Positions 46,543 through 56,118 are shown, counted from the stretch's first letter. The stretch: DNA of 64,000 nucleotides from Melioribacter sp051488685 (GCF_051488685.1 NZ_JBPSEH010000007.1:189889-253888), one strand, 5' to 3'. Program-made: numbers and translations. Notes: a model not told the origin generated them from the sequence alone.

Positions 46543-46567
46543 AGCACTCGTTAAAAAAGAGTGCTAA
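46541..46567. promoter_or_regulatory. CIRCE operator (HrcA binding site)
   Basis: TTAGCACTC (46541-46549), a 9-nt spacer and GAGTGCTAA (46559-46567) match the CIRCE consensus with no mismatch. It implies HrcA repression of groESL, relieved on heat shock. Confidence 0.97.
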
Positions 46568-46596
46568 TAAACTTAAAATTAAAAGGAGGTAAAGAT

Positions 46597-46896
46597 ATGG
46601 CAGAATTCAAGATTAAACCTTTGGCTGACAGAGTAATTGTAAAACCGAAAGAAGCCGAAGAAACCACAAAAGGTGGAATTATTTTGCCAGATACTGCAAA
46701 AGAAAAGCCGATCGAAGGCACAGTAGTTGCCGTCGGTGAGGGTAGAATTACAGAAGACGGAAAATTAATTAATATGCACGTTAAGGTCGGAGATTCCGTT
46801 TTGTACGGAAAATATTCCGGAACAGAAGTTAAAATTGACGGCGAAGAATATCTGATTATGCGCGAAAGCGACATTTACGGTATCGTTCAAAAATAA
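46597..46896 (+). CDS. groES: Co-chaperonin GroES
   Basis: The ATG at 46597 after AAGGAGGT gives the standard 99-residue chain; an upstream GTG lies inside the CIRCE site and is not a start. KIKPLADRVIVKP at residues 5-17, the mobile loop EETTKGGIILPDTAKEKP (about 21-38) and the GEEYLIMRESDI end are all present. It caps GroEL. groEL follows 25 nt downstream under the same promoter. Confidence 0.98.
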   Translation: MAEFKIKPLADRVIVKPKEAEETTKGGIILPDTAKEKPIEGTVVAVGEGRITEDGKLINMHVKVGDSVLYGKYSGTEVKIDGEEYLIMRESDIYGIVQK

Positions 46897-46921
46897 AGTT
46901 TGATAAAAAAGGAGGATTATT

Positions 46922-48550
46922 ATGGCAGCAAAAGTAATTGAATTCAGCACTGATGCAAGAAGTGCTCTTAAAGTAGGCGTTGATAAATTAGCAAATGCGG
47001 TTAAAGTTACTCTGGGTCCAAAAGGACGCAATGTAGTTATAGATAAAAAATTCGGCGCTCCAACTGTTACAAAAGACGGCGTTACAGTAGCCAAAGAAAT
47101 CGAATTGGAAGATCCGATTGAAAATATGGGCGCTCAGATGGTGCGCGAAGTTGCTTCGAAAACGAGTGATGTTGCCGGCGACGGTACAACAACTGCAACT
47201 GTATTGGCTCAGGCTATTTTCCGCGAAGGCTTGAAAAACGTTACTGCTGGCGCAAATCCAATGGATCTAAAACGCGGTATCGATATTGCTGTTGCAAAAG
47301 TTATCGAATATCTAAAATCGATTAGCAAAGAAGTTGGCGGTCGCGATGAAATTGCTCAGGTCGGCGCAATTTCTGCTAATAACGATAAGGCCATTGGCGA
47401 TTTGATTGCAGATGCTATGGAAAAAGTTGGCAAAGACGGCGTTATTACTGTCGAAGAAAGTAAATCCGCTGAAACTACTCTTGAAGTTGTCGAAGGTATG
47501 CAATTCGACCGCGGTTATATTTCTCCATACTTCGTAACAAATTCGGAAACTATGGAGGCAGTTCTTGAAGATGCATACATTTTGATTCACGACAAGAAAA
47601 TTTCGGCTATGAAAGACCTTCTGCCAATTCTCGAAAAAATTGCTCAAGCTGGTAGAAGTCTTTTAATCATTGCCGAAGACCTCGAAGGCGAAGCTCTTGC
47701 AACACTTGTTGTAAATAAATTGCGTGGTACCCTCAAGGTTTGCGCTGTTAAAGCTCCTGGATTTGGCGACAGACGTAAAGCAATGCTCGAAGATATTGCA
47801 ATCCTTACAAATGGTACTGTCATTTCCGAAGAAAGAGGATTCAAACTCGAAAACGCTACTCTCGAATATCTTGGAAGAGCTAAAAGAATTACCGTTGACA
47901 AGGATAACACAACAATTGTCGAAGGGGCTGGTAATCCTGACGATATTAAGAAGAGAATTAATGAAATTAAAGCTCAGATTGAAAAAACTACTTCGGACTA
48001 TGACAGAGAAAAATTGCAGGAACGTCTGGCTAAATTATCAGGTGGCGTTGCAGTTCTGAAAATTGGTGCCGCTACCGAAGTTGAAATGAAAGAAAAGAAA
48101 GCACGCGTTGAAGACGCTCTCCATGCTACAAGAGCTGCAGTTGAAGAAGGTATTATTCCAGGTGGTGGCGTTGCTCTGGTTCGTGCAATTAAATCACTCG
48201 ACAAAGTTAAAGGTGAAAACGACGACCAGACAACTGGTGTTCGTATTGTACAAAAAGCTCTCGAAGAACCTCTCAAACAAATAGCTGCTAATGCCGGTTT
48301 AGAAGGCGCAGTGGTTCTCAATAAAGTTCTCGAAGGAAAGGATGACTACGGTTTCAACGCTCAGACTGAAACATACGAAAATCTAATGAAAGCCGGCGTT
48401 ATCGATCCTACAAAAGTAACTCGCACTGCTCTCGAAAATGCTGCTTCGGTAGCTTCTCTGTTGATTACTACAGAAGCTGTTGTTTACGAGAAAAAAGAAG
48501 AAGAAAAAGCTACTCCTGCCATGCCGCATGGTATGGGTGATATGTATTAA
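46922..48550 (+). CDS. groEL: Chaperonin GroEL
   Basis: The 542-residue protein has the chaperonin landmarks: TLGPKGRNVVIDKKFGAPT (about 29-47), GDGTTTATVLAQAI (about 85-98) and GGGVALVRA (about 413-421). The C-terminus is KATPAMPHGMGDMY, shorter than the GGM-repeat tail of Escherichia coli. It is second in the groESL operon under CIRCE control and is closed by a strong terminator. Confidence 0.98.
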   Translation: MAAKVIEFSTDARSALKVGVDKLANAVKVTLGPKGRNVVIDKKFGAPTVTKDGVTVAKEIELEDPIENMGAQMVREVASKTSDVAGDGTTTATVLAQAIFREGLKNVTAGANPMDLKRGIDIAVAKVIEYLKSISKEVGGRDEIAQVGAISANNDKAIGDLIADAMEKVGKDGVITVEESKSAETTLEVVEGMQFDRGYISPYFVTNSETMEAVLEDAYILIHDKKISAMKDLLPILEKIAQAGRSLLIIAEDLEGEALATLVVNKLRGTLKVCAVKAPGFGDRRKAMLEDIAILTNGTVISEERGFKLENATLEYLGRAKRITVDKDNTTIVEGAGNPDDIKKRINEIKAQIEKTTSDYDREKLQERLAKLSGGVAVLKIGAATEVEMKEKKARVEDALHATRAAVEEGIIPGGGVALVRAIKSLDKVKGENDDQTTGVRIVQKALEEPLKQIAANAGLEGAVVLNKVLEGKDDYGFNAQTETYENLMKAGVIDPTKVTRTALENAASVASLLITTEAVVYEKKEEEKATPAMPHGMGDMY

Positions 48551-48574
48551 TAAATTTCACTCTTCTAAAAATTC

Positions 48575-48606
48575 AAAGTCCCGCTTCCAGGCGGGACTTT
48601 TTTTTA
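48575..48606 (+). terminator. groEL terminator
   Basis: AAAGTCCCGC (48575-48584) pairs perfectly with GCGGGACTTT (48591-48600) over a 6-nt loop and is followed by a run of Ts. Confidence 0.93.
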
Positions 48607-48654
48607 TATATCAAACTATGTGTTATGGCAAGCAGAGGAGTTTGTTAGAATCAA

Positions 48655-49600
48655 AGACTGTCTCTTACATGTCATTGCGAGTCAGCCCCGCCTAAGGCGG
48701 GGCTGACGAAGCAATCCCATGTAGCCTTTGTAAAGTGTGATAAACTTCATACTACGGTTGCTGAGAGCAAAGCAATCGAAGCAACCGCCAATGTTATCTT
48801 AGTAGGTGGTAGTATTTGGGATTCTTTAGAGTTTGCTTCGTTCGCTCGCAAAGACGAGGTTGTTTTTTTGAGTTTGCTTCGTTCGCTTCGCTCACTCGCA
48901 AAGACGAAAGGGATGTTCAGAATTTGCTTTATCATTAGCCTTTGGCTCATTCCTCGCAAAGACGAGGTTGTTTTTTTTGAGTTTGCTTCGCTCGTTTCAC
49001 TCGCTCGCAAAGACATACTTTTTGTTCTTCCACAAAGATATTCGTTACACTTGCTCGCAAAGACGTTCGTTTCACTCACTCACAGAGACTGCCTTTCACA
49101 TGTCATTGCGAGTCAGCCCCGCCTTAGGCGGGGCTGACGAAGCAATCTCATGTAGCTTTAGTAAAGTGTGATAAACTTCATACTACGGTTGCTGAGTGCA
49201 AAGCAATCGAAGCAACCGTAATTGTTATTTTAGTAAGTGGCAGTTTTGGGATTCTTTAGAGTTTGCTTCGCTCACTTCGTTCGCTCGCAAAGACTAGGTT
49301 GTGTTTTTTTTGAGTTTGCTTCGTTCGCTTCGCTCACTCGCAAAGACATACTTTTTGTTCTTCCACAAAGATATTCGTTACACTTGCTCGCAAAGACGAG
49401 GTTGTTTTTTTTTGAGTTTGCTTCGCTCGTTTCACTCGCTCGCAAAGACAAGCGTGTGTATTGAGTTTGCTTCGCTCATTTTATTTGCTCGCAAAGACGA
49501 GGTTGTTTTTTTGAGTTTGCTTCGTTCGCTTCGCTCTCTCGCAAAGACATACGATTTGCTCCCTCACAAAGACGGAGTTAAATCAAAATCGTTCTCAAAG
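48655..49600. repeat. REP-like hairpins plus GAGTTTGCTTCG array
   Basis: Two copies of a composite repeat, about 432 bp apart, start near 48655 and 49087. Each has a perfect 12-bp hairpin GTCAGCCCCGCC/GGCGGGGCTGAC (48681-48707; 49112-49138) framed by TCATTGCGA and GAAGCAATC. About 130 bp with GGTTGCTGAG and AGCAACCG follow, and then many copies of GAGTTTGCTTCG-CTCGCTTCGCTC-ACTCGCAAAGACG, separated by GAGGTTGTTTTTTT. Copies are near 48827, 48868, 48980, 49258, 49312, 49413, 49460 and 49514. All frames that stay open here are products of the repeat, not genes. Confidence 0.9.
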
Positions 49601-49730
49601 TATCCATCATCTTAAATAATTCTAACACACGCAAAAATATTATTGCAATTTTTTCAATTATCGTTGTTACAAAAAATTTTATTAAATTGAATACCGTTTT
49701 TTATAGAAGCAAAATAAAGGGAAAAAATAA

Positions 49731-52295
49731 ATGATTAATTATATCGGCAGATTCAATGTAGTTCCTTCTTTACCAGATAATCTCGAACCACTCAGAGAAA
49801 TTGTATACAATCTTTTCTGGACGTGGAATTACGACGCAATTGATTTGTTACGTAGACTCGATCCACAATTGTGGGAAGAGACTTACCATAATCCCGTATT
49901 AATGCTGGGAAAAATTAGTCAAAAAAGACTGAACGATGTGGCTGCCGACGACAGCTTCTTGGCTCACATGGAAAGAGTTTATACTCAACTCAAAGTATAT
50001 AAAGAAGAAAAAACATGGTATCAAAAAAACTATAATTATGGTAATGAAAACGTAATCGCATATTTTTCTGCTGAGTATGGTTTAACAGAATCGTTACAAA
50101 TTTATTCAGGTGGTCTCGGCGTTTTATCGGGCGACCATTTAAAATCTTCAAGCGACCTCGGCATTCCACTTGTTGGTGTAGGACTCTGTTACAAAGAAGG
50201 CTACTTCCAGCAATATCTAACCAATGATGGCTGGCAACAGGAAAGATACGAAATTACCGATTTCTATAACCAACCGATGAACTTAGTTACTGAAAATGGT
50301 GGTAATACACCTTTAAAAATCGAACTCGACTTTCCAGATAGGAAAGTATATTTTCAGATCTGGAAAATTGAAATCGGTAGAATACCACTTTATCTTCTTG
50401 ACACCAATGTACCGGAGAACCGGGAAGAAGATAGAAAGATTACACGCACTCTCTACGGGGGCAATATTGAAACCAGGATTCAGCAGGAAATTGTACTGGG
50501 TATTGGCGGCATTCGCGCTCTACATGCAATGAAAATTAGTCCTCTTGTCTGTCATATGAACGAGGGACATTCTGCTTTCCTTGCTCTTGAAAGAATACGC
50601 CTACTAATTAAAATTTATGGACTCTCCTTTAACGAGGCTAAAGATATCAATTATCATTCTAACATATTTACCACACATACACCCGTGCCTGCAGGTATTG
50701 ATATTTTTCCTAATGATTTAATAGAAAAATATTTTGGTAGATATTATAGAGAAGAACTACAAATCGACGATAAGACTTTCTATAAACTCGGAACAATCGT
50801 AAAAGATAAAGAACCTGCAAATTTCAACATGGCGCATCTGGCTATGAATATGGCGGGATTCGTTAACGGTGTAAGTAGACTGCACGGTCATGTTTCTAAA
50901 AAAATGTGGCAGAGTGGATTTCCTGATATTCCATTCGACGAAATTCCAATTGAACATATTACAAACGGCGTTCATATTCATTCGCATTTATCGAATGATA
51001 TGCACGAATTATTGTTCCGTTACTTAGGTGAAAAATTTAATCGCGACCCTTCAGACGAAGAAGTCTGGAAAAGAATTGATGAAATACCAGACGAAGAATT
51101 GTGGCGTACACACGAAAGAAGACGCGAACGACTTGTGGCATTTGCACGTAACCGTTTGAAAAAGCAGATTATGCAACGTGGTGGATCTGCTTCTGAAATA
51201 AAAGCCGCTAAAGAGGTTCTGGATGCTCAGGCATTGACAATCGGATTTGCACGACGTTTTGCTACGTACAAAAGGGCAAATCTCATATTCAGGGATATCG
51301 AACGTCTCGAAAGTATTCTCTGCAATCCCGACTATCCAGTTCAATTAATCTTTGCTGGGAAAGCCCATCCTAAGGATGAAGAAGGGAAAAAGTTGATTCA
51401 AGAAGTAATTGCAATGACTAAAGAACCATCATTGCGAAAAAAAATTGTATTTATCGAAAATTATGATATGAACGTGGCACGCTATATGGTTGAAGGCTGT
51501 GATGTATGGCTCAATAATCCACGTAGACCCCTTGAAGCCAGCGGCACTTCCGGCATGAAAGTAATTGCAAACGGAGGCTTGAATTTGAGTGTGCTCGACG
51601 GCTGGTGGGACGAAGCTTACAATCACGAAGTCGGCTGGAAAATTGGCAATGGCGAAGAGTATGAAAATCTCGAATATCAGGACGAGGTTGAATCACGACT
51701 TATTTATGAAGCGATCGAAAAAGAAATTGTTCCGCTCTTTTATAATCGGGGCGAAGATAAATTGCCGCGCGGATGGATTAATATGATGAAAAATTCGATG
51801 CGTACTCTCGGTCCTTTTTTCAACACTCATCGAATGGTAAGAGAATATGCCGAACGATTCTATTTCAAAGCGTATGAAAAACGTCTTTTGTTAATGAGTA
51901 ATAAATGGAAAAAAGCAAAGGAATTCACTGCCTGGAAACAAAACGTCTATAATAACTGGAATAAGGTTAAGTTTATTAGTATTGCTGAAGAATTAAAAGG
52001 AAAGGAATTAAAAGTAGGTAATAAATACCCCGTTACTGCCGAAGTTGAACTTGGAAATTTAACGCCGGATGATGTCGACGTTCAGATTTATTACGGTAAA
52101 ATTGATAACGGCGGCAAAGAGAAAAATAATGTCAATATGAAATACGTTCCCAAAAAATCGAAAGACGGTAGATATACCTATAAAGGTGAAATCGAATGCA
52201 CGAATACAGGTCAATTCGGATTTACTCTTCGTATTCTCCCGAAACACGATTTATTGATTAACCAGTTTGAACTCGGTTTAATTAGATGGGCTTGA
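49731..52295 (+). CDS. glgP: Alpha-glucan (glycogen) phosphorylase
   Basis: The 854-residue GT35 enzyme is of the DUF3417 type seen in many anaerobes and archaea: it begins with an extra domain (YNLFWTWNYDAIDLLRRLDP, about 28-47). The PLP lysine is K610 in SGTSGMKVIANGG, with NMAHLAMNMAGFVNGVS near 365-381 and HMNEGHSAF near 276-284. It splits alpha-1,4-glucan with phosphate to glucose-1-phosphate. The last about 90 residues form a beta-rich domain. It stands between repeat arrays and 3 nt before a hypothetical gene. Confidence 0.93.
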   Translation: MINYIGRFNVVPSLPDNLEPLREIVYNLFWTWNYDAIDLLRRLDPQLWEETYHNPVLMLGKISQKRLNDVAADDSFLAHMERVYTQLKVYKEEKTWYQKNYNYGNENVIAYFSAEYGLTESLQIYSGGLGVLSGDHLKSSSDLGIPLVGVGLCYKEGYFQQYLTNDGWQQERYEITDFYNQPMNLVTENGGNTPLKIELDFPDRKVYFQIWKIEIGRIPLYLLDTNVPENREEDRKITRTLYGGNIETRIQQEIVLGIGGIRALHAMKISPLVCHMNEGHSAFLALERIRLLIKIYGLSFNEAKDINYHSNIFTTHTPVPAGIDIFPNDLIEKYFGRYYREELQIDDKTFYKLGTIVKDKEPANFNMAHLAMNMAGFVNGVSRLHGHVSKKMWQSGFPDIPFDEIPIEHITNGVHIHSHLSNDMHELLFRYLGEKFNRDPSDEEVWKRIDEIPDEELWRTHERRRERLVAFARNRLKKQIMQRGGSASEIKAAKEVLDAQALTIGFARRFATYKRANLIFRDIERLESILCNPDYPVQLIFAGKAHPKDEEGKKLIQEVIAMTKEPSLRKKIVFIENYDMNVARYMVEGCDVWLNNPRRPLEASGTSGMKVIANGGLNLSVLDGWWDEAYNHEVGWKIGNGEEYENLEYQDEVESRLIYEAIEKEIVPLFYNRGEDKLPRGWINMMKNSMRTLGPFFNTHRMVREYAERFYFKAYEKRLLLMSNKWKKAKEFTAWKQNVYNNWNKVKFISIAEELKGKELKVGNKYPVTAEVELGNLTPDDVDVQIYYGKIDNGGKEKNNVNMKYVPKKSKDGRYTYKGEIECTNTGQFGFTLRILPKHDLLINQFELGLIRWA

Positions 52296-52298
52296 GAA

Positions 52299-53051
52299 AT
52301 GTATCTCGAAACTCTCGATGTCCGTAGAAAAGATATTCTGATTTATTCACAAAACCGATTTGAAGATAATTTCAGAGTCATTTATAAACAGGAAAATATT
52401 AAACAGCCCCGACCGATAAGCTATACGGAAGTTTGCAATATAGTCAAAGAGCCTGTGGCTAAAAATATGATTGTCTACAGGCTACTGACTAATGATCCAC
52501 ATCTCGACGCTTATTCTACAAAATACGGTTTCTTCCTCGAAATCGATAATGAAATGGAATTAATCTATTTCGACCCAATTTATGCAATTAAAGATCTGGC
52601 TTTTTTGAAATTTAATTTGCCGTTTAGTCAATTTAGATTTAAGATCCAGCAGGTAGGATTGAGCAATATCGGCAGGGTAAATGACTATACAGAAATTTAT
52701 AGCTTCGATATGCGCGCTTCCGAAGCAAAAAATCAAAACGATAAAATCTTTGCAATCGCAATCTTTGCTCTCGACCCTTCATTCAAGGACGAAGAATCGA
52801 AAGAGCACGAGTTGGACAATGAATTAAATAGTCTTCAAGAAGAAAATGAAATTCAGCAATCATTAGATAAACCCTCCGTAGATAAGAATAAAATCGATTT
52901 AAAATCGGTTGCAAATAAAGAATCACAAAAGATTAATTCTACGTTAAGAAAAGAGGGAATTAATATCTTTGATTTGTTCAAATCTACGTATAAATCGGAT
53001 GTCCTCGATAAAAGAAAAAAAGAAAATATTATTTTGAAAATTGATAAGTAA
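52299..53051 (+). CDS. Hypothetical protein after glgP
   Basis: I do not recognise this 250-residue protein. It has no signal peptide or membrane segment. Residues 1-165 look like a mixed alpha/beta domain (RRKDILIYSQNRFEDNFRVIY; LDAYSTKYGFFLEIDN). The rest is charged and helical (ESKEHELDNELNSLQEEN, then KKENIILKIDK). It begins 3 nt after glgP, so it is probably cotranscribed and might help glycogen metabolism, but nothing else supports that. Confidence 0.7.
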   Translation: MYLETLDVRRKDILIYSQNRFEDNFRVIYKQENIKQPRPISYTEVCNIVKEPVAKNMIVYRLLTNDPHLDAYSTKYGFFLEIDNEMELIYFDPIYAIKDLAFLKFNLPFSQFRFKIQQVGLSNIGRVNDYTEIYSFDMRASEAKNQNDKIFAIAIFALDPSFKDEESKEHELDNELNSLQEENEIQQSLDKPSVDKNKIDLKSVANKESQKINSTLRKEGINIFDLFKSTYKSDVLDKRKKENIILKIDK

Positions 53052-53410
53052 CTCTCTTTAATTAATTGTTATTCTGTTGTTTGTATATAGTTTGAAAAGC
53101 AAAAAAATATTGACCGATGTAATGCTTTGAGTATAATTTAATGACATGTAGCTCCGAGTAAATTTATCGACTATTATTTTTTTATTAAGTAATCAATTAA
53201 TGATTACTTTTTACTTGCGAGGATATTTTAATACTTCTATATTTGTGCACGTTTTTTAGGGCAAGTAAGTTAGGGCAACGTATTCAATATAACGCAATCA
53301 AATTGAATTTATAGTACTATCAAAAGCCAAAGAAAAGATTTAATATTAGCCCATAATTTTCTACTCTGTGTCTATTTATGAGCCATGTGACTCACGTGGC
53401 GGAGCTGTAG
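53052..53410. other. Gene-free stretch
   Basis: About 360 bp of AT-rich sequence with no supported gene and no strong hairpin. Repeats begin at about 53411. Confidence 0.5.
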
Positions 53411-53520
53411 ATATTAGGGAATAGGGGTTAGGGAGTTCAACGTTCTTTGTTCAAGGTTCATGGTTCTATGTTCAACGTTCAAGGTTATGAGTTGAATGTT
53501 TAAGGTTTGGTTTTTATGTG
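53411..53520. repeat. GTTCAAGGTTC / TTAGGG array
   Basis: A short run of GGGGTTAGGG-type sequence followed by variants of GTTCAACGTTC, GTTCAAGGTTC and GGTTCTATGTTC. The same families recur at 54.6, 56.0, 57.7 and 63.2 kb. Confidence 0.85.
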
Positions 53521-53544
53521 ATTGAAACACCAGTCTTTGAAAGT

Positions 53545-54045
53545 AAGTGATACAGACGTCTTTGCGAGCGAGTGAAACGAGCGAAGCAAACTCACTACAC
53601 ACGCTTGTCTTTGCGAGCGAACGAAGTGAGCGAAGCAAACTTAAAACACATAACCTCGTCTTTACAAACAAATGTAACAAACGTCTTTGCGAGAGAGTGA
53701 AACGAACGAAGCAAACTCACTACACACGCTTGTCTTTGCGAGCGAACGAAGTGAGCGAAGCAAACTCAATACACACGCTTGTCTTTGCGAGCGAACGAAG
53801 TGAGCGAAGCAAACTCTAAGAAATCCCAAAACTACCACTTACGAAGATAACAATTACGGTTGCTCTGATTTGCTTTGCACTCAGCAACCGCACGGTGAGT
53901 TTAATCACACTTTACTATAGCTAAATGAGATTGCGTCGTCCCCCGCCTATGGTAAGGAGATTTGACATAACAATTAAGAGACAGTATTTTCAACAAATGA
54001 TACAAACGTCTTTGCGAGCGAATGAAATGAGCGAAGCAAACTCTA
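53545..54045. repeat. Inverted copy of the GAGTTTGCTTCG and composite repeats
   Basis: Several copies of CGTCTTTGCGAGCGAGTGAAACGAGCGAAGCAAACTC-type units, the reverse complement of the array at 48.8-49.6 kb. At about 53806-53935 a reverse-complement copy of the roughly 130-bp composite part seen at 49141-49270 follows. The two blocks form an inverted repeat around glgP. Confidence 0.88.
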
Positions 54046-54140
54046 ATATAAACCTGGGTGTAATAAAAAAACAAAGCAATGTAAACTTATCATATAACTA
54101 TTCAACTGACAACAAATCAACCAATTAACTCGAGACATAA

Positions 54141-55547
54141 ATGAATTACAAAAAAAATCTCCTCGAAAAGATCGAAAATAAAAGCGCCATTGTGGGCGTT
54201 ATTGGAATGGGATATGTCGGTTTACCGCTCACAATTACATTTGCTAATAATGGATTTAATGTAATCGGTTTTGATATTGACGAGAAAAAAATTCCTTTAT
54301 TAAACGAAGGAAAAAGCTACATTAAACATATCGATTCAAAATTGATTAAAGAAATTTTAAAGAAAAAGAAATTTCAGGCAACATCGGATTTTGCAAGACT
54401 CAAAGAATGTGATGCAATTATTATATGTGTTCCTACTCCATTAGACGAACATCGTGAACCAGACTTGAGATTTGTTAAAGATACAGCACTTACTATTCAA
54501 AAATACTTACAAAAAGGTCAATTAATAACTTTAGAAAGTACTACTTATCCTGGGACAACGGAGGAAGTACTATTACCATTATTCGAATCTGCACCACAAA
54601 TTCAAAATACTAATCCTCAATCCCTGAATACTAATCCCCAATACCTGAATACTAATCCCCAATCCCTAATCCCTAATCCCTACACCCCAGGTAAAGATTT
54701 CTTCCTTGCTTTCAGTCCTGAAAGAGAGGACCCCGGAAATAAAGATTTTACGACCTCTACAATTCCTAAGATTATTGGTGGGGTTACTGAAAATTGTACT
54801 GAAGTAGCAGTTGCTCTTTATAATAAAATAATAAAAACTACCGTTCCGGTTTCTTCGCCTCGTGTGGCTGAAGCTGCCAAATTACTCGAAAACATCTATC
54901 GTTCTGTTAACATTGCGCTTGTGAATGAATTGAAAGTTGTATTTGAAAGGATGAATATCGATATATGGGAAGTGATTGAAGCAGCCAAAACAAAGCCTTT
55001 CGGGTTCCAGGCATTTTATCCGGGACCAGGACTTGGTGGGCACTGCATACCAATTGACCCGTTTTACCTGACCTGGAAAGCACGTGAATATGAAGTAAAC
55101 ACAAAGTTTATTGAACTTGCTGGTGAAGTAAACACATTTCAACCTTACTATGTGGTCGAAAGAGCTATCGAAGTATTGAACCAGGCACACAAGGCAATGA
55201 AAGGAAGTAAGATTTTAATACTTGGAGTTGCATATAAAAAGAATGTGGATGATATGAGAGAGTCTCCTTCGCTCAAATTAATTGAATTACTACGAGAACG
55301 AGGAGCCGAAGTTGATTATAACGACCCCTATGTGCCCAAGCTACCTCCAACACGAAAATATAATTTTGATATGAATTCAGTGGAATTAACAAAAGATGTA
55401 ATACGACTTTACGACCTTGTTTTACTTGCAACCGACCACGACGATTATGACTATGATTTCATACGTAAACATGCCCGACTAATTCTCGATACTCGCAACG
55501 CATTTAAAGCTAAAGGTATAAGTGAAGGGAATGTGTTTAAAGCGTGA
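54141..55547 (+). CDS. wbpA: UDP-N-acetylglucosamine 6-dehydrogenase with in-frame repeat insert
   Basis: The 468-residue nucleotide-sugar dehydrogenase has GMGYVGLPL (residues 22-30), the VPTPLDEHREPD segment, FSPEREDPGN (191-200) and the catalytic Cys302 in GGHCIPIDP. The EDPGN and PFGFQAFYPGPG patterns fit the WbpA/UDP-GlcNAc branch, which oxidises to UDP-GlcNAcA. Residues about 151-183, between LPLFE and GKDFFLAF, are absent from the family and consist of a repeated NTNPQSL heptapeptide encoded by a TTAGGG-type array read on the opposite strand. The loop position may tolerate it. The next gene, of the four-helix-bundle family, follows without a gap in the longer reading. Confidence 0.85.
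   Translation: MNYKKNLLEKIENKSAIVGVIGMGYVGLPLTITFANNGFNVIGFDIDEKKIPLLNEGKSYIKHIDSKLIKEILKKKKFQATSDFARLKECDAIIICVPTPLDEHREPDLRFVKDTALTIQKYLQKGQLITLESTTYPGTTEEVLLPLFESAPQIQNTNPQSLNTNPQYLNTNPQSLIPNPYTPGKDFFLAFSPEREDPGNKDFTTSTIPKIIGGVTENCTEVAVALYNKIIKTTVPVSSPRVAEAAKLLENIYRSVNIALVNELKVVFERMNIDIWEVIEAAKTKPFGFQAFYPGPGLGGHCIPIDPFYLTWKAREYEVNTKFIELAGEVNTFQPYYVVERAIEVLNQAHKAMKGSKILILGVAYKKNVDDMRESPSLKLIELLRERGAEVDYNDPYVPKLPPTRKYNFDMNSVELTKDVIRLYDLVLLATDHDDYDYDFIRKHARLILDTRNAFKAKGISEGNVFKA
54596..54690. repeat. Repeat array inside wbpA
   Basis: Three 21-bp units (AATACTAATCC-type, then CAATCCCTG) followed by AATCCCTAATCCCTAC. This is the complement of the TTAGGG family found in noncoding DNA at 53.4, 57.7 and 63.2 kb. 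The unit length of 21 keeps the frame open. Confidence 0.9.
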
Positions 55548-55588
55548 TTTTGTTATTTTGTTCAAGGTGCGGAAGTGCTGAAGTTTAT

Positions 55589-55954
55589 ATGAAGATAAAT
55601 AATTTTACTGATATTGATTCCTGGAAAGAAGCCAGGTTACTTGTTAGCGAAATTTATAAATTAACATCTGGGACAAAATTCAGTAAAGACTTTGGATTAA
55701 AAGATCAAATACAAAGAGCGTCAATTTCAATAATGAGTAATATTGCAGAAGGTTTCGATAGTGGTTCAGCTAAATCATTTATTAATTTTCTTAAGTATTC
55801 ATACAGGTCGTCATCAGAAGTAGAATCTTTAATATATCTGGCATTAGATCTAAATTATATTGAAGAAGGAGATTTTATTCAGATTCAGAATCGCATTAAA
55901 AAGATTAAGAATTTGCTTGGTGGTTTCATCAAATATCTAAAAAGTATTGACTAA
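55589..55954 (+). CDS. Four-helix-bundle protein (23S rRNA intervening-sequence protein family)
   Basis: The ATG at 55589 gives a 121-residue protein starting MKINNFTDIDSWKEARLLV; a start at 55544 would add 15 residues of repeat-like sequence. It has the family signatures SWKEARLLVSEIY, FGLKDQIQRASISIMSNIAEGF (about 42-63) and RSSSEVESLIYLA (about 81-93). The fold is a four-helix bundle; members lie in 23S rRNA intervening sequences or beside polysaccharide genes, function unknown. Here it separates wbpA from wbpB, and repeat DNA follows it. Confidence 0.85.
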   Translation: MKINNFTDIDSWKEARLLVSEIYKLTSGTKFSKDFGLKDQIQRASISIMSNIAEGFDSGSAKSFINFLKYSYRSSSEVESLIYLALDLNYIEEGDFIQIQNRIKKIKNLLGGFIKYLKSID

Positions 55955-55975
55955 CCATCTTAAAATTCCATTAAC

Positions 55976-56112
55976 TACAAACCACAAACATTGAACATTG
56001 AACGACGAACATTGAACTCCCAACATTGAACATTGAACCAAGAACATTGAACCAAGAACATTGAACCAAGAACATTGAACCACCAACATTGAACCACGAA
56101 CATTGAACAAAT
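55976..56112. repeat. AACATTGAAC tandem array
   Basis: Nine copies of AACATTGAAC separated by 3-5 variable bases (mostly CAAG, CGACG or CACC), ending just before the wbpB ATG. This is the complement of the GTTCAAGGTTC family. The tail supplies the leader of wbpB. Confidence 0.92.
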
Positions 56113-56118
56113 AACCCC

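Noticed and set aside
48747..49615. Several open frames full of SLLRSLRSLAKTK or ASERSERSKL strings
   Set aside because: They are translations of the GAGTTTGCTTCG repeat array; overlapping frames on both strands stay open only because the unit has no stops.
53414..54128. Frames with LRASETSEANS and FASERSERSKL strings
   Set aside because: Same repeat family, inverted; no start context and no homologue-like composition.
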